Positions 8,121 through 11,809 of a DNA stretch of 11,809 nt are shown here, piece after piece. Position 1 is the first letter of the stretch; each line of letters begins with the position of its first letter. The stretch spans positions 1-11,809 of the forward strand of contig JALLPB010002947.1 of assembly GCA_036939975.1 (NCBI GenBank). The letters run 5' to 3'. Made by a program: the position numbers and the translations under genes. This stretch comes from Cyclostephanos tholiformis (taxonomy: Eukaryota; Bacillariophyta; Thalassiosirophyceae; Thalassiosirales; Thalassiosiraceae). The notes below the pieces were generated by a model. It saw only the letters and a list, made by a program, of their open reading frames with translations. It did no database searches and was not told where the DNA came from.

Positions 8121-8421
8121 GCCTAGTACGATCCATGCCTAGTCAGTTTGTCTTTAGCGAAGATTCCATAACTTTCCATTCTCGCAATCCCCACACCGGA
8201 GTAAATAGATATGTGTCCGCGCTCATGCGCGACTAGAGTGGGGCCTATGTGTTTCTCTGTACACTTAAGGTATCTGTCTTCCCCACTCCGCCCCGCACGG
8301 TAGCAACGTGCGCTGCAGGTATTCTCACGATTACCATAAAAGACCCGCTTCTCGTTACGCCCTTGACTGTCCTAGCTGCCACAATGGAATCCACCCTGCT
8401 GTGGAGAGAGTGCGAAGATAA
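8121..8421 (+). other. GC-richer stretch without a gene, 5' of the copia frame
   Basis: No coding frame is convincing. It holds two short perfect hairpins: CGCGC/GCGCG at 8218-8231 and CGCACG/CGTGCG at 8294-8312. By position it could be the 3' part of a long terminal repeat, leader DNA or lost gag sequence of the copia element. No second LTR copy is in the window for comparison, so this cannot be settled here. Confidence 0.35.
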
Positions 8422-11400
8422 TGTCTTGGGCAAGGTTGCCTAGGTTGTGGAACTGCTACGATCGCAGCTGCCACGGAGTCCCAGAACCGAGATACACGGT
8501 CTTCTTGGAAAACCTCTTCCTGCAAGCCCCCAGGAACCGGAGGAGTTAGTACTATGAGACCCAGGGTATGGAGGGGATGTCATCGGGGGGGGGGACTAGC
8601 GATTGGTATCGCATGCTTAACAGGACTCCCCCCTGGAACCGGAGGCCAGAACACCCACACACACACCAGATACGGTGCCCTGAAGACCGAGCTCGCCAAC
8701 GATATGACGAAGGGGCAGGATCACTATCCCAAAACCATCGTCGAGGTGACCCGACTGTTAAATGACTATAAGATCAGCCCGCAGCTTCAACGAGCGAGAG
8801 AGGACCCAGGAGAGGGGATGGCATTCGTGCAGGAGAAGGGGGCGAAACGCGAGGGAGCGGAACGTGACCAGAACAACCCCAACTGCTGGCACTGCAACAA
8901 GCCGGGGCATCGCATGAATCGATGCCCAGAGCTCGCAGTTGAAGAGGTCGACAACCTCAAAGTGGGTGAGGAAGGAGAGGACGCGACGAAGGACGAACTG
9001 CAGGAGTGCGCCGGCCCAGAGCAAGAGTGCGAGTTCGCACAGAGGGGCAGCAAGGGGGTGCGAGGAATCCTCCACCCAAACCACCTCTACATCGATACGT
9101 GCGCAAGCTACGCGAGCACGCCATATCGATCCCTTCTTGAGAACATCCACCGATCCACCAAGGGGCTCATCGGACACAGCAATTGTGGGTCCACGATGAT
9201 GACGGAAGTAGGGAACCTAGGCAAGATTGACGGAGTGTGGGTCAACAAGAGCGGCATTGCGAACATCGTCCCGCTCGAGGCCATATCGAAGATCTGGCGG
9301 ATCACGTACGACTCGCATGGCGGGATGAACGCCGGGCACTTCGTCATCCACTCGGACCAAGGCAACATTGTCATGCACAAGAACGAGAAGGGCATGCCGT
9401 ACATTGACCTAGAAGGGGTGGATGGGGAAGTAGCTATAGACATGGTGCAAACCGTGCGCGGGAATATGGAGGGCTTCACCAGGCGTGAGGTAGAGGAGGC
9501 GAGAGCTGCTCGTGAAGCTCAAGCGATGGTTGGGCACCCTACCGACCGTGATTTCCTAGGGATGGTACGTGCCAATTACATCATCAATTGTCCCGTTAGC
9601 GAAACAGCCATAAAGAACGCTCACCAAATCTTCGGCCCCGACCTCGCAGGAGTGAGGGGGAGGACGGTGCGTAGGCCCCCAGATGGCGTGAGGACCGACT
9701 TCGTACACGTCCCAAGCGTCATAATGGAGCGGCATTGGCTGGTTGTTTTAACGGCGGACGTGATGTTTGTAAACGGTGTACCATTTCTAGTTAGTCTGGA
9801 CCGGGGCCTTAACCTATTAACTGCTGAATTTCTACCCACGCGTACCGCAAAATCCATCGCATCTAGGATAGAACAGATCACGGATTTGTACGCTAAGGGG
9901 GGATTCACCGTCGGAACTATTTTAATGGATAATGAGTTCGAGAAAATTCGTCCCCTCGTCCCCGAGCTCCACATAAACACCACCGCGGCGAAAGAGCATG
10001 TTCCCGAGATAGAAAGGCGAATTCGACTCATCAAAGAATGGGGACGGGGGGTGTTAAATACCCTCCCATTCATGCGAATACCCCAGCTGATACTAATCGA
10101 GCTCATCTACCACGTCATCATGTGGCTCAACGCCTTCCCAACAAAGTCGGGCGTGTCCGAATACCTGTCACCTCGAGAGATTGTGCTCCGGCACAAACTC
10201 GACTTCGCCAAACACTGCCGAGCGCCGTTTGGCTCATACTGCGAAACCCACGAGGAACCGTCACCTACAAACGGGATGAGTGCGCGATCAATCCCCGCCA
10301 TCGTGCTTGGGCCCACCGGGAACCTCCAAGGCACGTACAAATTCTTTAACTTGATCACCGGAAAGAAAATCAAACGAAGAAGTTTCACCCGGTACCCTAT
10401 GCCTGACTCCGTGATAAAGAAGGTAGAGAGTTTTGCGCGAGCCGACGGCGCCCCGGGAGTACTCGAGTTTGCCGACAGGAGTGGGATCCTTTTTGAGTGG
10501 AACGAAGAACTGGACGAAAACACAGAAGGTTTAATCGAAGAAGATGGAGCCCCATACCCCCACGTCACGGCCGAGTTCCCAGGAGTGGGATTGGAGAGGG
10601 ATCACCACCATATCGACGCCGTGGAAGAAGAAACCGATCCCCACGGACGGGCCGAGGACGCCGCGGCAGAGAACGCAGGCCTAGGGCCGTTGATCCTCAG
10701 GGGACGGGACGAGAGAGGTGAGGAATGGGAAGCCGCAGACGGGGAGGTGGACAGCGACGACGAGATCATGTACGTGGCTGACGTTCCCCCACCCCCCAGG
10801 AGGGGCGGCGACGACGATGTCGTGGTGGTCGAGGAAAACGATGAGTACGACGTTAGCGTAGAGGGCGGGGGAAGCGGATATGATTCCGATGACAGTGACG
10901 ACACAGAGAGAGAAGACGAGGCCGAAGGGGAAGCGGGCGAGGACGTACCGGGAGATCAGGGGGTTGGGGGACCGCAACTCCGCCGATCGAGGCGCCAGAA
11001 CAAGGGAAGGACAACCAGGTACGACGATTATACTCTTCTGCACAGAGGAAGGGCATGCCGAGCTGTCATAAAAGACGGAGTTGTGTTGTTCTCGAGTGAT
11101 GACGTAAGCGATGCCAGGCCAGTGCCCGTGGAGGACAGACTCGAACACGCCCTAGGGATCATCCTCCAGCAGTACTCTGTTGGGGCTGGACTAAAAAAAT
11201 TCCGCGAAAAAGGGGAGGAGGGGGTATACAAGGAGCTCAGTCAGATGCATAACATGGCTGTCTTTACCCCGGTACTCAAGGACGAGTTGACCCCGGGCCA
11301 AAGGGAGAAGGCGGTTTCATCCCTTATGTTCCTCAAGGAAAAGAGAGACAAGTCAATAAAGGGGCGTTTCTGCGCTGATGGAAGGAAACAACGGGGCGAG

Positions 11401-11809
11401 TGGTGCAAGCACGACACGACCTCGCCGACGGTGTCTACCGAGTCGGTATTCCTGACATCAGTGATAGATGCTTTCGAAGGGAGAGACGTGGGATGTTACG
11501 ACATCCCTGGGGCGTTCCTTCATGCTGACAGCGACGAGGATATTACAATGATACTAAAAGGTAAGTTGGCCGAATTGATGGTGCAGGTAGCACCCGCCCT
11601 ATATCGCAAATATATCACGATGGATCGGCGAAATACACCCGTCCTATACGTAAAAATACAAAAGGCTCTATACGGACTATTACGAAGCGCATTGCTATTC
11701 TACCGAAAGTTAGTAAAGGATCTCGAAGGGGAGGGGTTCGTCGTAAATGCATATGATCCATGCGTCGCGAACAAATTAATCAACGGGAGACAGATGACGG
11801 TGTGCTGGC
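8422..11809 (+). mobile_element. Ty1/copia LTR retrotransposon, partial
   Basis: The order CCHC knuckle, protease, integrase, reverse transcriptase is diagnostic of Pseudoviridae/Ty1-copia elements (Ty3 elements have integrase last). Diagnostic residues are given under the polyprotein. The element is cut by the right edge, so RNase H and the 3' LTR are not seen. The left edge is unclear; the frame is open from 8422, but no LTR, TG...CA terminus or convincing primer-binding site could be placed. GC content rises sharply relative to the AT-rich DNA to the left, as expected for an inserted element. Confidence 0.85.
8554..11809 (+). CDS. Ty1/copia gag-pol polyprotein, 3' end outside the window
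   Basis: Single open frame of 1085 codons from the first ATG (8554); upstream it is open to 8422, and it has no stop at the right edge. Codon numbers are from 8554. The end of gag carries YGALKTELANDMTKGQDHYP. A CCHC zinc knuckle CWHCNKPGHRMNRC follows at 111-124. Protease: YIDTCASYASTPY with Asp at 181; Cys stands where most retroviral-type proteases have Gly. Gag-pre-integrase GHPTDRDF is at about 327. Integrase: Asp 402 (TADVMFV), Asp 459 (MDNEF) and Glu about 487 (PEIERRIR). A very acidic linker (about 720-810) joins to reverse transcriptase, which shows FLKEKRDKSIKGRFCADGRK, YDIPGAFLHAD (catalytic Asp 983) and QKALYGLLRSALLFYRKL. The window stops after MTVCW, just before the expected HVDD/YVDD. 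The gag part upstream of the knuckle is only about 110 codons, short for the family. The undamaged frame suggests a recent insertion. In life the protein would copy the element RNA in cytoplasmic particles and integrate it. Confidence 0.92.
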   Translation, partial: MRPRVWRGCHRGGGLAIGIACLTGLPPGTGGQNTHTHTRYGALKTELANDMTKGQDHYPKTIVEVTRLLNDYKISPQLQRAREDPGEGMAFVQEKGAKREGAERDQNNPNCWHCNKPGHRMNRCPELAVEEVDNLKVGEEGEDATKDELQECAGPEQECEFAQRGSKGVRGILHPNHLYIDTCASYASTPYRSLLENIHRSTKGLIGHSNCGSTMMTEVGNLGKIDGVWVNKSGIANIVPLEAISKIWRITYDSHGGMNAGHFVIHSDQGNIVMHKNEKGMPYIDLEGVDGEVAIDMVQTVRGNMEGFTRREVEEARAAREAQAMVGHPTDRDFLGMVRANYIINCPVSETAIKNAHQIFGPDLAGVRGRTVRRPPDGVRTDFVHVPSVIMERHWLVVLTADVMFVNGVPFLVSLDRGLNLLTAEFLPTRTAKSIASRIEQITDLYAKGGFTVGTILMDNEFEKIRPLVPELHINTTAAKEHVPEIERRIRLIKEWGRGVLNTLPFMRIPQLILIELIYHVIMWLNAFPTKSGVSEYLSPREIVLRHKLDFAKHCRAPFGSYCETHEEPSPTNGMSARSIPAIVLGPTGNLQGTYKFFNLITGKKIKRRSFTRYPMPDSVIKKVESFARADGAPGVLEFADRSGILFEWNEELDENTEGLIEEDGAPYPHVTAEFPGVGLERDHHHIDAVEEETDPHGRAEDAAAENAGLGPLILRGRDERGEEWEAADGEVDSDDEIMYVADVPPPPRRGGDDDVVVVEENDEYDVSVEGGGSGYDSDDSDDTEREDEAEGEAGEDVPGDQGVGGPQLRRSRRQNKGRTTRYDDYTLLHRGRACRAVIKDGVVLFSSDDVSDARPVPVEDRLEHALGIILQQYSVGAGLKKFREKGEEGVYKELSQMHNMAVFTPVLKDELTPGQREKAVSSLMFLKEKRDKSIKGRFCADGRKQRGEWCKHDTTSPTVSTESVFLTSVIDAFEGRDVGCYDIPGAFLHADSDEDITMILKGKLAELMVQVAPALYRKYITMDRRNTPVLYVKIQKALYGLLRSALLFYRKLVKDLEGEGFVVNAYDPCVANKLINGRQMTVCW

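Noticed and set aside
8604..8616. TGGTATCGCATGC as a copia primer-binding site
   Set aside because: Only the first seven bases fit the plant-type initiator tRNA end. It lies inside the open gag frame, and no LTR end is visible beside it.

Overview
The window looks like a repeat-rich stretch of a eukaryotic nuclear genome, most likely a diatom or another stramenopile. I infer this from a Ty1/copia polyprotein with the sequence style I associate with diatom copia elements (for example the protease motif DTCASYASTPY), from a decayed piggyBac-type transposase, and from short GT-AG introns of 53-67 nt. There is no bacterial operon structure. I see no complete, intact host gene. One 1 kb-scale reading frame, the copia polyprotein, is undamaged, but it runs off the right edge.

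Layout from left to right. (1) 1-565: no supportable gene, only a weak minus-strand open stretch. (2) 566-3648, minus: a piggyBac-type (PGBD, DDE_Tnp_1_7) transposase pseudogene, broken by frameshifts and nonsense codons. Its three catalytic Asp codons and its C-terminal Cys-rich finger are still readable. (3) 3649-3810: spacer with two perfect hairpins. (4) 3811-5430: a non-coding element bounded by 47-bp inverted repeats, 24 bp of them perfect at the outer edge, and flanked by TA. It has a cluster of TATAGAC/GTCTATA motifs near both ends, a GC-rich core with a 109-bp tandem duplication, and an 80-bp tandem duplication at its right end. I read it as a non-autonomous terminal-inverted-repeat transposon. 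(5) about 5466-7976, plus: a decayed spliced gene of a family I do not recognise. Its frame can be followed through three intron-like gaps despite many stops. (6) 8050-8120: a degenerate tRNA-like sequence with intact pol III A and B boxes, at the change from AT-rich to GC-rich DNA. (7) 8422-11809, plus: a Ty1/copia gag-pol frame with CCHC knuckle, protease, integrase, acidic linker and the first part of reverse transcriptase. The window ends just before the expected reverse transcriptase Y/HVDD motif.

The genes do not form a pathway. This is a nest of mobile elements of three classes, plus one dead gene. A recurring oddity is long G or C homopolymers (7-11 nt), several of which coincide with frameshifts in the transposase. 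The most novel-looking object is the 1.6-kb TIR element, with its subterminal motif array, large palindrome and duplicated right end.
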